Positions 46,073 to 55,939 of a stretch of 64,000 bases of DNA are shown piece after piece. Position 1 is the stretch's first letter, and every line of letters starts with the position of its first letter. The notes beneath the pieces were generated by a model, which made no database searches, had not been told where the DNA came from, and saw only the letters and a list, made by a program, of their open reading frames with translations. The translations under genes were made by a program, and so were the position numbers. The stretch covers positions 4,484,297-4,548,296 of the forward strand of contig JAJHZJ010000061.1 in the NCBI GenBank assembly GCA_023548195.1. The letters are read 5' to 3'. Source of the DNA: Bettongia penicillata ogilbyi. Lineage: Eukaryota > Chordata > Mammalia > Diprotodontia > Potoroidae.

Positions 46073-46799
46073 TAGAACTGGCCAAATGCAAAAGGAGGTC
46101 CAAAAGCTCACTGAAGAAAATGATTCCTTAAAAATTAGAATTGAGAAAATGGAAGATAATGACTATGAAAAATCAAGAAAAAAATTAAACAAAACCAAAA
46201 GAATGGAAAAATAGAAGACAAAGTGAAGTATCTCATTGTACAAACAACTGACCTGAAAAATAGAACCAGGAGAAATCATTTTAAAATTATTGGATTCCCT
46301 GAAAGTCATGATCAAAAAAAAAAAAAGAGCCTAGACATCATCTTTTGAGAACTTACCCAGGAAAACTCCCCTGATATTCTAAAACCAAAAGGTAAAATAG
46401 AAATCAAAAGACTACCAATCACCTCCTTAAAGATATCCCAAAATGAAAACCCCCATGAATATTATAGCCAAATTCCAGAACTCCCAGGTCAAAGAGGAAA
46501 TATCATAAGCACTCAGAAAGAAACAATTCTAGTATCATGGAGCCACAGTCAAGATAACACAAGATTTAGAAGCTTCTATATTAAAGGACTGGAGAGTTTG
46601 GAATATGATATTCCAGAGGGCAAAGGATCTAGTATTACAACCAAGAATCACCTACCTAGCAAAACTGAGTATAATCCTTCAAGGGAAAAAATGGATATTC
46701 AGTGAGATAGAGGACTTTCAGACACTCTTGATGAAAAGACCAGAGCTGAATAGAAAATTTGGCTTCCAAATACAAAACTCAAGAGAAGCATAAAAAGCT

Positions 46800-47390
46800 A
46801 AACAGAAAAGGAAAATAATAAGGGATTTAATAAGGTTAAACTGTTTATATTTCTACATAGGAAGATGATACTTGTAACTTAAAATTCATAGTTTTTTCAT
46901 TATTAGGGCAGATAGAAGTATATATCAAGAGAGGGTACAGGTATAAGTTGAATATGAAGAGATAGTATCTAAAAAAATAAAATTGAGGGGTGGGAGAGGA
47001 ATGTACTGAGAGAAAGGTAAAGAGAAGGATAGAGTAGGGCAAATTATCTCACATAAAAAGGTCAAGAAAAAGCTTTTACAGTGGAGGAGAAGAAGAGAGA
47101 GGTGAGGGGGAGTAAGTGAACCTTATTCTCATCAGAATTGACTCAAAGAGGGAATAACATACACATTCAGTTGGATATAAAAATCTATCATGCCCTTCAG
47201 TAAAGTAGAAGGAGAAGGGGATAAGAGAAGGGGGTGGTAGTAAGAGAAACAAATTGGGGGTGGGGGTAATCAGAAGCAAAATACTTTTGAGGATGGACAG
47301 GGTGAAATGAGAGAGAAAATAAAGTAAATGTGGGCAGGGGAAAATGTAGAGGTGAAATACAGTTGTCGATAGTAACTAAAAAAAACTGAA
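46800..47390 (+). other. Purine-rich spacer of HAL1-like element
   Basis: Long A/G-rich stretch ('aagagaaggatagagtaggg', 'agaagggggtggtagtaaga') between ORF1 and the ORF2 relic. The minus strand therefore shows Leu/Pro/Ser/Phe-rich frames of 65-67 codons that are not genes. Confidence 0.7.
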
Positions 47391-48229
47391 GCAAGTTTCT
47401 GTGATAAAGGCCTCATTTCTCAATCATGTAGAGAACTGAGTCAAATTTATAAAAATAAGGGCCATTCTTCGGGTGTTAAATGATCAAAAGATATGAACAG
47501 TTTTCAGATGAAGTAATCAAAGTTATTGCCATATGAAAAAATGCTCTAACTTGCTATTGTTTGGAGAAATGCAAATTAAAACAATTCTGGAGTACTACCT
47601 CATACTTATTAGATTGGTTAATAGGATAGAAAAGGAAAATAACAAATGGTGAAGAAGATGTGGGAAAAATGGGGCATTAAAGCACTCTTGGTGGAATTGT
47701 AAACTGATTCCACTATTCTGCAGAGCAATTTGGAACTACACCCTAAGAGCTTTAAAACCATACATACCCTTTGACCTAGCAATATCTCTACTAGATCTAT
47801 ATCCCAAAAGAGATTTTTTAAAAAAGGAAAAGGATCTATATGTACAAAAATATTTACAATGGCTCTTTTCTGGAGGCACAGAATTGGAAATTAAGGGATG
47901 CCCATCATTTGGGGAATGGCTGAACAGACTGTGGCATGTGAGTGTTATGGAACACCATTGTGCTATGGGAAAGAATGAGCATTTTTTTGCTTTATTTTTC
48001 TTGAGGGTTTTGTCTGTTTTCTTTCACCAGATGACTATTGTGGAATGCTTTGTATGACTACACATGTGTAACCTATATTGAATTGCTTGCCTTCTCAATA
48101 AAGGGAGATGGAGAGAGAGGGATAGAATTTGGAACTCAGAGTTTTAAAAATGAATGTTAATTGTTTTTGCATCTAACTGGGGAAAAATAAAATATTACAT
48201 AATAAAGCTTCTTCATTGTAGATGTAATA

Positions 48230-48400
48230 TTCCAGAAAAAAGCACTGACTTAATTCTAGCACTGATTATGCATACACTAAATATCAGTGTCCTTGGTTAC
48301 AGTATTCAATCTTTTGGGACCTCAGTTTGCCCATTTCAAAAGTAAGAAATTTTGGGTAGATGATCACTAAAGACTCTCCTAGTTTTAAGATTCTGTGACA
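48230..48400 (+). mobile_element. CORE-SINE 3' part, degraded
   Basis: 'gggacctcagtttgcccatt', 'atgatcactaaagactctcc' and 'tagttttaagattctgtgac' resemble the MIR-like end. Confidence 0.6.
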
Positions 48401-48689
48401 ACTTCAGTTAGAAAATCTTTGACAAATGCTCTTGATTATTCAGATTCCTTTTCTCCCTAGATTGAATAAATCCGGACTCTTTTGTATTTCCTCAGAGATT
48501 TTATTTCTAAATTTTTAATCTGTCATGTTGATGGATATACTCTGAGTCTGCTTCAACTTCTTATACTTTAAAAGGGAAAGTTTAGAACTCCATAGTAACA
48601 GTTCTAAATTCCCACAAAAGCATAAATGTCAGATTCCTACATGCTGTTCCCTCCCTGTGAATTTGGCAATTTTTGAAAATGTTCTCTGA

Positions 48690-48870
48690 ACCTCAACTAA
48701 GAGCACTAGCCTTAAAATCAGAAAATCTGACTTTTTATTCTGGTCCTACCACTAATTGTAACCTAGAGCAAGTCATTTCACCTCTTGGAGCCTCAGTTTC
48801 CCCATCTGTAAAATAATTGAGTTGGATTATACATTATTTCAAAAGTCCCTTCTAGATTCACTTAGTCTAG
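48690..48870 (+). mobile_element. CORE-SINE (MIR-like)
   Basis: 'ctggtcctaccactaattgt', 'gcaagtcatttcacctcttg', 'cagtttccccatctgtaaaa' and 'aaaagtcccttctagattca'. Confidence 0.75.
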
Positions 48871-49640
48871 ATCCATAGGTCTAAAACCTATGCAGTTAGA
48901 AGAGTGCTTCAGTTTTCACATCTATAAAATGGTATGTGGACCAAGAAGACCTGGTCTGGAACTAGGCACATATGTCCAACAACACAAACTGGGCAATTTA
49001 AAATAACAAATACTGCTGCCCTAAAATGGAGGCATCACTGATATTGTGTCAATGCTGAAGCATATTTAAAGAAATATTAAAATATTTCTGTGGCTAGATG
49101 AGAACACTCCCTCCAATATGCAGGTCACACCTCATCCATGCCTTCTTTTTCCACAATATCTCATCAGTTTCTTCCTACATATAAAAGGATCCACCTACCT
49201 GAATCTCTAATGGCCTTCATTTAGGGTTGTTGCCATTGTCAGTATTGTTTTGCTATTTTAAGCATTCCAAGTATAGTACTCAGGCTCTATCTTGTCTATC
49301 CCTGCTTTTAGATACATAGCCAACACTCCTCCTTTTTTAATGCATTCCTTGGCTGAGTTATGTCATATCAGTTCTTTCCTCCAAGTCACTACAGTAATAT
49401 GCCACAGACTGCTTAGATCCATCATACATCCATCTCTGGCCCTTTGGGCAATTTGGGGGGCAAAATCTCTAATTTTGATTCTTGATAATAGTGTTGTTCC
49501 ATGGTTTGTTGCCATACAACGTTGTCAGAAGAATATTGATGCAAAGATGATTTTTTTGGGAAACAGATGGGGGAAAGCTGAGAGCAGTATACTAATTGCT
49601 AAATGCAACCTGGGCCACTCTCTTCTCCTATTTCATTCTG
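48871..49640. other. Unassigned sequence
   Basis: No element recognised. The 140-codon frame at 49292-49714 starts here but its last 20 or more codons are hAT mini-element sequence, so it is unlikely to be a gene. Confidence 0.45.
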
Positions 49641-49649
49641 GGCCTACAC

Positions 49650-49841
49650 CAAGGGTAGGGAATCTGCGGTCTCGAGGCCACATGTGGCCCTCTAGGTCCT
49701 CAAGTGTAGAATGAACCCAAACTTCACAGAATAAATCCCCTTAATAAAAAGATTTGTTCTATAAAACTAGGACTCAAAATGCCACACCTGAGGACCTAGA
49801 AGACCACATGTGGCCTTGAGGCCACAGGTTTCCCACCCCTG
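49650..49841 (+). mobile_element. hAT-type mini-element (copy 2), with target duplication
   Basis: 192 bp. The left end is 'caagggtagggaatctgcgg' and the right end 'caggtttcccacccctg' is its inverse. Internal 'ggccctctaggtcctcaa' pairs with 'gaggacctagaagaccac', so the element is nearly palindromic. Flanking 8-mers 'gcctacac' (49642-49649) and 'gcctaggg' (49842-49849) match at 5 positions, the remains of a hAT 8-bp duplication. Confidence 0.8.
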
Positions 49842-50374
49842 GCCTAGGGCATTATCCATCTACAGTATCTAAGTTATACAGTTGGATGGATCCTCACTGC
49901 AGCAAAGGAAACTTTCTATTCCTCTCACTGTCCCACCGTGGCTGTTCCAAACATTCATGTCTCTCCTCCAACCTCCCAGAGCTCCTACCTCCACCATCGC
50001 AGCTAAGAACCTTGTTTCATATGCCACTAAAAAAAAAAAAAGACCTTCCTCTTCTCCCTAGCTCCTCATTTCATATCATTCAGATATTTTTATCCCATTA
50101 TGTCATCTTCTCCAGTATCAGATAAAGAGATGGCTCTTCTCCTTTTCAATATGTACCCTTGATCCAATCTCCCCTGACTGCTCTATCAGTTTCCCCTATC
50201 ATCTCTCTTATCTTCAATTACTCTTTCTCTACTTGATTCCCTGTTGACTACAAACATTTTCATGTCTCCCCTATCCTTAAAAAATCCTCACTTGATCTCG
50301 TAATTCCCACTAGTGATCATCCTATATATCTCCTCCCCTTTGTGGCTAAACTACTTGAGAAAGTCAAGTACTAT

Positions 50375-51219
50375 CCAACCATTTGGGAGAGTAATCTGGA
50401 ATTATGCCCAAAGAGTTATTAAACTGCCAATACCACTACTAAGTCTACTTCCAAAGATAATTAAGAGAAAAGGAAAAGCATCTATATGTTCTAAAATGTT
50501 TATAGCAGCTCTCTTTGTAGTGGCAAAGAACTGGAAATTGCAGGTATACCAATCTACTGGAGAAGGGTTGAACAAGTTGTGGTTTATGACTGTGATGTAA
50601 GAAATGAGTTTGATGATCTTAGGAAAACATGAATAGACCCTTCATGAAATAATGAAGACCCAAAAGAGCAGAACCAAGAGAACATTGTATACAGTGAGAG
50701 CAATACTATTTTAAGAGCAACTTTGAATGAAAAAGTCATTTTAACTATTAGAAACACCCAAATTAACAATAAAGAGTATATGAAGAAAGATTCTAGCTGT
50801 ATCCAGAAAAAAACCTGATAAATAGAAGTATGTATTGAATAATTATATACACACACATATATCTATATACATACATGTATGTGTGTGTATATATGTGTAC
50901 ATATGTGTATAAATGCCTGCTTATACATATATACATAGATATGCATACCTATATATACATATATATATGTGTGTGTACATATATATAGATATATATACCT
51001 ATTAGTGTCTAACAGTAAGCATCTCTATGGTGAGAGGGAGGGAAAAAAAAAGAAATGTAGATGATAACTTTATTATAGATTTAAAATGAATAGCAAGTTG
51101 CGAATAATAGATTTGCATTTCATGTGCAATTTTTTATTATACTCTGTTATAGAAATGCTTGTTTTATTCCATAAACTAAAACTAAAATTTTTTTTTAAAG
51201 AAAACAGAGAAAAAAAGAC
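50375..51219 (+). mobile_element. 5'-truncated L1 inserted in L2
   Basis: ORF2 C-terminus ('gaattatgcccaaagagtta', 'gtagtggcaaagaactggaa') and a long 3' UTR containing a TATACA/GTAT low-complexity patch (50845-51000), ending in an A-rich run. Possible target duplication: 'aaagtcaagtactat' (50360-50374) and 'aaagcttagtatact' (51220-51234), imperfect. Confidence 0.82.
50845..51000. repeat. TATACA/GTGT low-complexity tract
   Basis: About 155 bp of alternating TA, CA and TG dinucleotides within the L1 3' UTR. Confidence 0.9.
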
Positions 51220-51579
51220 AAAGCTTAGTATACTCTAAGACTCTACCTTCTCTGTCTTTCTTCTTTGAAACACTCTAGAATCTGGCTTCCCACCTCATTA
51301 TTCATCTGAAATTGTTCTCTCCAAAGTGATCAATGGTCTCTTAATTATCAGATTTAATAGTTTTTCCCCAGTCCCCATCCTTCTTTTCTTTTTTGCTTTT
51401 CTTTCTATTCCTACCATTTAGCACACTGCCTGGCACACAGGGGCTTAATGATTTCTCCTCCTGGTTATTCTTCTCTCTTGGTTTTGGTAACACTTTTCTC
51501 TTCTGATTTTCCTACTGTGTGTGGGACCTTCTCTTATTCTTTGTTAGTTCTTCATGTCATAGTCAAAAATGGTGGATAT

Positions 51580-52395
51580 CTGTGAGTAAGGTGGATTTTA
51601 GTGTGCATAGAGTGAATTTTTGTTATTTTTCTCAGAGTTCAGTTTCCCAGGATCCATAGCCATAACAATATCCTGTTCCCAGGTACCAGAGATGAGTTCC
51701 CACAGTTATGGTACAAAACATCACCACACTTGCACAGAATTATATATGGTAAATAACAAACATCCATTGAGGCTGTGCAGTAAGGTACAGGGATGAGGTG
51801 AAGGAAACGAGAGGCTATTGCTGGCAATATGCCTTCTTTGTCTGTTGGTCTATAAAACAGGTGGTCACTAGACAGTAAATGGGGAACCCTTAGGGTTGAA
51901 TGTACAAATGTTGTGTGTGCCTCAACTGGCCCCCCCATGGAAGTTTGGGGGAAAACTTAGGGTTGAATGTACAAATGCTGTGTGTGCCTCAACTGGCCCC
52001 CCCATGGAAGTTTGGGGGAAAACTTAGGGTTGAACGCCAAGCTAGAATGCTGTGTGTGCCTTGATCAGCCTCCAAGACTTGGAAGGAATCTGTGTTTACC
52101 TCAGCTGTCCCCCACTGAGGCTTGAGGGGGAAAAGCACAAGCTGTGCCTGTCTTGATTAACCCCATTGAGACGTAGGGGTAGTTATCCCCACTTCTTGAC
52201 GGCCCCTGTGGAAAGGGTAATTAGGAAATGCTGTAAGAGTCTGTGCTCTCATTATCAGCGACCTCTTCTGCGAAAACTAGACTGGTGAAGTAAGATATTT
52301 AACTCCTTCTTGGTGTCTTTCCACTTTGAGCAAATCAAGAGTGAGCCTGTGCTAGCAGCGGTCAGCTGTGCTGTGCTTATCTGCCTTACAGCATG
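51580..52395 (+). mobile_element. Solo LTR-like element inserted in L2
   Basis: About 815 bp unrelated to L2, lying where L2 coding sequence is broken. If bounded at 51580 ('tgtgagtaag') and 52395 ('tgccttaca') it has the TG...CA ends of an LTR. It is GC-richer than its flanks, has a TATAAAA at 51851, and carries 67-bp tandem repeats like retroviral U3 enhancers. No gag-pol-env sequence is attached. Family unidentified, boundaries inferred from the L2 on each side. Confidence 0.5.
51889..52060. repeat. 67-bp tandem repeat in LTR, two full copies plus a partial third
   Basis: The unit starting 'cttagggttgaa' begins at 51889, 51956 and 52023. Copies 1 and 2 differ at one position seen (T/C in 'aaatg-tgtgtgtg' context). 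Copy 3 diverges after about 12 bases, and a weaker echo continues to about 52135. Confidence 0.95.
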
Positions 52396-52769
52396 TGCCG
52401 GGGTTCTGACGCTGGCCCTATTCTCCGTTTTGCTCTATTATTTCACCTAGTGATTTTTTTCCAGTTTCTATGGTTTTGATAATCATGGTTACTGCAAATG
52501 ATTCCCAGATGTATATATCCAGTCCCAACATCTCCCCTGAGCTGGAATGAATTTGCCTTTTAGATACCTTGAATTGGATATCCTATAGACACCTCAAACT
52601 TGACAAATCTCAGAACTCAACCTTTCCCCAACCTCCTCCCCACTCCCCCCACTCCGTGTGTCTCTTACTTTAGAGAAGACTCACATCCTCTCACTGTATC
52701 CAGACTTGAAATCTTAGTATCATTCTCAACTCCTCATTCACACTCACCCCACATATCCAATCTGGTCCT

Positions 52770-53685
52770 GACACAAGGAATGAAGAAATGGGTAAAAATG
52801 CAGAAAATGAGGCTGAGAATCCAAGTAATGATTCTGGTAATTCAGACTCTAAAGTTATCTTACCAGAAAACTCAAGAAAAATGTGGTGATATCATCTTGT
52901 TCTAGCTTGAATTATTGAGGTAATGGACAATTTGAAGCTGCTTTACACTTTCCTTCCCTAGTATAGTGTTGACCTTAAAGTCCTAGTTAAGGCTGATGAG
53001 GAAATCTCACTTGAATATGCAACTCTTGAAAATGAGCAATTAGGCAAACCTGTGAAAACCCATGTACTGTGCTCCAGCTGAAGTCGTGATATCATTTCCA
53101 AAATGTGTTTCTGTTTAGTTGTCATTTCAAAGTCATTTACAAGGCTAATTAATGTGCATCATAGCATATAGAGAAGCTCCATGCTCTTATCCCCAAATGA
53201 GACATGGCACTGCTATTGGGATCTACTCGAGTCTTCAAGAATTCACTCACTAACCTCTCTACATCTGTCCCAACTCACACTGTTTAACAATAACCAAACA
53301 CTGTAATTTCCCCTAGTGTCATGTGGAATGTATTCAGTTGTCTGTGTTTATTCCTTGTGTTTCTCAATGTAATGAGGTTTTCATTTCCCTGATTTTACAT
53401 CTTCTTGTCTCATAATTTCTTCTCTTTCATAACTTCATTTAAAAAATATTGGAGGAGCTACTTCCCTCACAAATTCCTGGGGGCAGGGGGTGAAGTAGCA
53501 CTGGAACCCCTAGAGTTAGAGGAATGTGATTTAGAGAAAAAGAACACCTGTCATTTTGTTACTACATTTTGTGGTAATCTTTCCAAAAAGAAAACTGAAG
53601 GGAATATTTGGACCTCTTTGTGATCTCATGGAAAACAAAAGGAACTGTCCTTGAAAAAAATGTAGCATTTCTCTTCCCATTCCTA
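52770..53685. other. Unassigned sequence with short acidic frame
   Basis: 52775-52890 reads open in one plus frame as an Asn/Glu/Ser-rich peptide ('ENEAENPSNDSGNSDSKV'), then hits a stop. The same frame later holds 'KVLVKADEEISLEYATLEN' between stops near 52975-53035. This could be a very old coding relic or chance. The 72-codon frame at 53405-53623 is unrecognised. Confidence 0.35.
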
Positions 53686-53689
53686 ACAG

Positions 53690-53872
53690 TGGGTACACTG
53701 GTAGACTCCATGGTCCTAGGTCTGCCACTTTCTAACTATGTGATCTTAAATAAGTCATTCCACCACCTGCGTCAGTCTTAGTTTTCTCATCTCAGAAATG
53801 AGGGATCTGTACTGGATGTTCTCAAAGATCCTTTCTAGGCTCTTCTATTTAGTGATTCCTGTTTCTGGAGTT
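53690..53872 (+). mobile_element. CORE-SINE (MIR-like)
   Basis: 'ctaggtctgccactttctaa', 'tcttaaataagtcattccac', 'tcttagttttctcatctcag' and 'agatcctttctaggctcttc'. Confidence 0.65.
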
Positions 53873-54275
53873 CATCAGATCACAGAATTTAGATTTGGAG
53901 CCCCAAGGGACTTTCTTCCGCATCTCTTCTTCTAGATAAGCCTTGTTTGCTAACCCCTTCTGAACATTCTCCTTCTTTCTCTTCCTTACCTTGTTTTCCT
54001 ACTTTTTCTTCTATATTCTCTATCTACTCTTTCCCAGAGATACCTGGGGGCCAAATGTTCCTTTTCATTCATTGCATAGTTGCAGCCAGTCTAAGAATTC
54101 TGTTTTCATCTTCTTTCCATCACCTGATACACCTTAGTGTCTACACTTTCATTGATGAGGCATACAAAGTGATTGCCATTCTTCTACCATCCTACAAGAA
54201 AATAAACTCAACAAAAATTCTAGAGCTGCAATGAATCTTAAAAATCACCTACTCTCAATGTCTTGTTTTAAATTA
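53873..54275. other. Unassigned sequence
   Basis: Nothing recognised. The 95-codon frame at 53947-54234 is Ser/Phe/Pro-rich from pyrimidine-rich DNA, with no domain. Confidence 0.45.
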
Positions 54276-54277
54276 TA

Positions 54278-54438
54278 ATAAATGGTTTTCATTTATATAA
54301 TGCTTTCAGGTTTACCAAGTACTTTCTGCAACTCTGAGAGACAGGTAGTGGAAGTATAGTCATTTGCATTTTCCTGGTAAGAAAATGGAGGCTCACAGGA
54401 AGTGACCCTACTTGAAATCACACAACTTTTCATTACTT
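54278..54438 (-). mobile_element. CORE-SINE, antisense
   Basis: 'catttatataatgctttcag', 'ggtaagaaaatggaggctca' and 'acttgaaatcacacaacttt' are the complement of the SINE. Confidence 0.65.
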
Positions 54439-54439
54439 C

Positions 54440-54848
54440 CTAATACATAGCTTGTTTGTACCTAGTTGTTTATATGTCAGCTCCTTGAGGGCAGGGACTG
54501 TCTTTTACTTCTTTTTGTACCCCCAGCGCTTAGCACAATGCCTGGTCCATCTTTGTTGTTGTAGAGTTTTTCAGTCATGTCTGACTCTTTGTGACCCCAT
54601 TTAGGGTTTTCTTGGCAGAGACACTGAAGTGATTTGCCATTTCCTTCTCCAGTTCATTTTACACCTGAGGAAACTGAGGCAAACAGGGTTAAATGACTTG
54701 CCCAGGGTCACACAGTGTCTGAGACCAGACCTGAACTCAGGAAGAGGAGTCTTCCTAACTCCAGGCCCTGCATTCTATGTACTGCACCACCTAGCTGCCT
54801 TCCTGGCACATAGTAGGAGTCTAATAAATGTTTTTTGACTGACTGACA
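54440..54848 (+). mobile_element. L2-type 3' tail split by a SINE
   Basis: 'gtttgtacctagttgtttat', 'cagctccttgagggcaggga' and 'ccagcgcttagcacaatgcc' break off at 54547 and resume at about 54802 with 'tggcacatagtaggagtcta' and 'ataaatgttttttgactgac'. Confidence 0.85.
54548..54800 (-). mobile_element. WSINE/Mar1-like SINE nested in L2 tail
   Basis: 'gttgttgtagagtttttcag', 'gttttcttggcagagacact', 'gttaaatgacttgcccaggg' and 'actgcaccacctagctgcct'. The word 'cctgg' occurs on both sides (54541-54545, 54802-54806) and may be part of a short target duplication. Confidence 0.92.
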
Positions 54849-54849
54849 A

Positions 54850-55365
54850 GAATCTGACTCTTGAATCTGACTCACATATTTCTCCCCTTTATACTCTACC
54901 ATCTCCCCTTATGACAGAGACATGAAAGTATTCTATGGACTGGCTTGATATGGTAAAAAGGTTTTCTTGACTTTTTTGAGATGGAAGGCTAAGAGAAAAT
55001 GAAAGGAATGTAAGGATTGCCTCAGTAGGTGAGACCCATGATTCATCTAGTACAGCTTTTTATCTCTGACAGTGGCACCAAAGAACATTTTTGAGAATTG
55101 CATGGTTCTTGACCTTGATGTTAATTAGTCTCCAAAATTAGGAATATACACTCCCTTAACACATTGTTTCATAATCATGTCCCCATTTGTTTGGGAGACT
55201 TAGAAACTAAAAATAACAGACACTTTTTGACCATCTCTTCACAGCCTTGCCAAAATACTTCAGTGCCCACATCAGAGACCACATGCCCTAGAGATTTTTA
55301 CCTTTTCATCTCTGGAATTTCAGCTCTGGGGCCTCCTCTGTCCTGACTGGTGAGCGCCTCTCTTG
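54850..55365. other. Unassigned sequence
   Basis: Nothing recognised. Confidence 0.5.
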
Positions 55366-55369
55366 GCTT

Positions 55370-55668
55370 ACTATTTTGGGATACCCTCACTCATGCTCCA
55401 CTCCAGTCTCTGCTCTAGCCATCTCCTTTACAGCCTCTGCCTTGAGTGGGTCCAGTTATAAAATCATAGTCACGTTAACTCTGGAAATGTTCCTGGGGGA
55501 AGCTAGCTTCAATTTACTTTCCTATGACCTTATTCACCATCCCTAGTGCCCCTCTCTGGCTACCATTCCCTCATTAAGTGTAAGCTTCTGACTTTGTCCT
55601 TCTTATCATTTGCTCAGTGATTAGAATAGTCCTGGTCACAAAGCAAGTACGTAATAAATGATTTTATA
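55370..55668 (+). mobile_element. Probable L2 3' end, degraded
   Basis: 'ttgctcagtgattagaatag' and 'caagtacgtaataaatgatt' form a tail. The pyrimidine-rich stretch upstream fits the L2 C-terminus only loosely. Confidence 0.5.
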
Positions 55669-55939
55669 TTTATACTCTGAGATTTGAGGGAATATGTTCT
55701 CTAACATATAGTTGATTTAATAAACTTTAATCATATTCCAGCCTGTTTGATGGACTTAGAAATATTTTCGAGTCAGATCAGTCATTAGTACTAAAAAAAC
55801 AATTTGAACCTTTATTCTCACACATTTTATCTTATTTATAGGAAGACTTGAGACAAAAAGGGACACCCAGGGGAGATAGTATGGAGGGCAAGGCAGAGGT
55901 AACAAGACCAAGACTTAGAGAAGTTAGTTGATATGTTGG

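Larger units (their letters stand above)
44121..46790 (+). pseudogene. ORF1 of HAL1-like element, interrupted
   Basis: RNA-binding ORF1-type protein, now with many stops. It begins near 'atgagtaaacaacagaaaaa'. A Lys/Glu-rich coiled-coil region follows, built of 20-codon units at 44401, 44461 and 44521. The third unit is cut by the L1 and resumes at 46073. The C-terminal half keeps recognisable ORF1 nucleotide blocks such as 'aatcacctacctagcaaaac' (46648) and 'atagaggactttcagacact' (46708). The frame at 46605-46793 is the longest clean piece (62 codons). Confidence 0.7.
43412..48195 (+). mobile_element. HAL1-like half-L1, near full length, carrying a nested L1
   Basis: It starts at an L1-type 5' end ('ggaggaggagccaagaaggt', 43417) with a GC-richer 5' UTR to about 44100. 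A decayed ORF1 begins near 44121 with a 60-bp repeat coiled-coil region. The inserted L1 (44551-46072) follows, then the rest of ORF1 (46073-46790). An A/G-rich spacer (46800-47390) comes next, then a short relic of the ORF2 C-terminus (about 47395-47990) and a 3' end ending 'gtttttgcatctaactgggg' plus an A-rich tail. There is no endonuclease or RT region between ORF1 and the ORF2 relic. That is the defining HAL1 arrangement, so it relied on L1 proteins in trans. Excluding the insert it is about 3.26 kb. Confidence 0.75.
49880..52765 (+). mobile_element. L2 LINE composite, interrupted by an L1 and by an LTR
   Basis: Three pieces of one sense L2: 49880-50374 ('agctcctcatttcatatcat', 'ctcatttgatctcgtaattc'-type, 'ctaaactacttgagaaagtc'), 51220-51579 ('ctctagaatctggcttccca', 'aaagtgatcaatggtctctt') and 52396-52765. 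In the last, the RT box at 52491-52502 reads T-A-N-D, followed by 'S-Q-M-Y-I', where the family has Y-A-D-D. Pieces parallel the L2 at 32.6-34.8 kb and are collinear once the inserts are removed. Not coding now. Confidence 0.78.

Noticed and set aside
49292..49714. 140-codon ORF
   Set aside because: Its C-terminal part is hAT mini-element sequence, and the remainder has no recognisable features or codon pattern.
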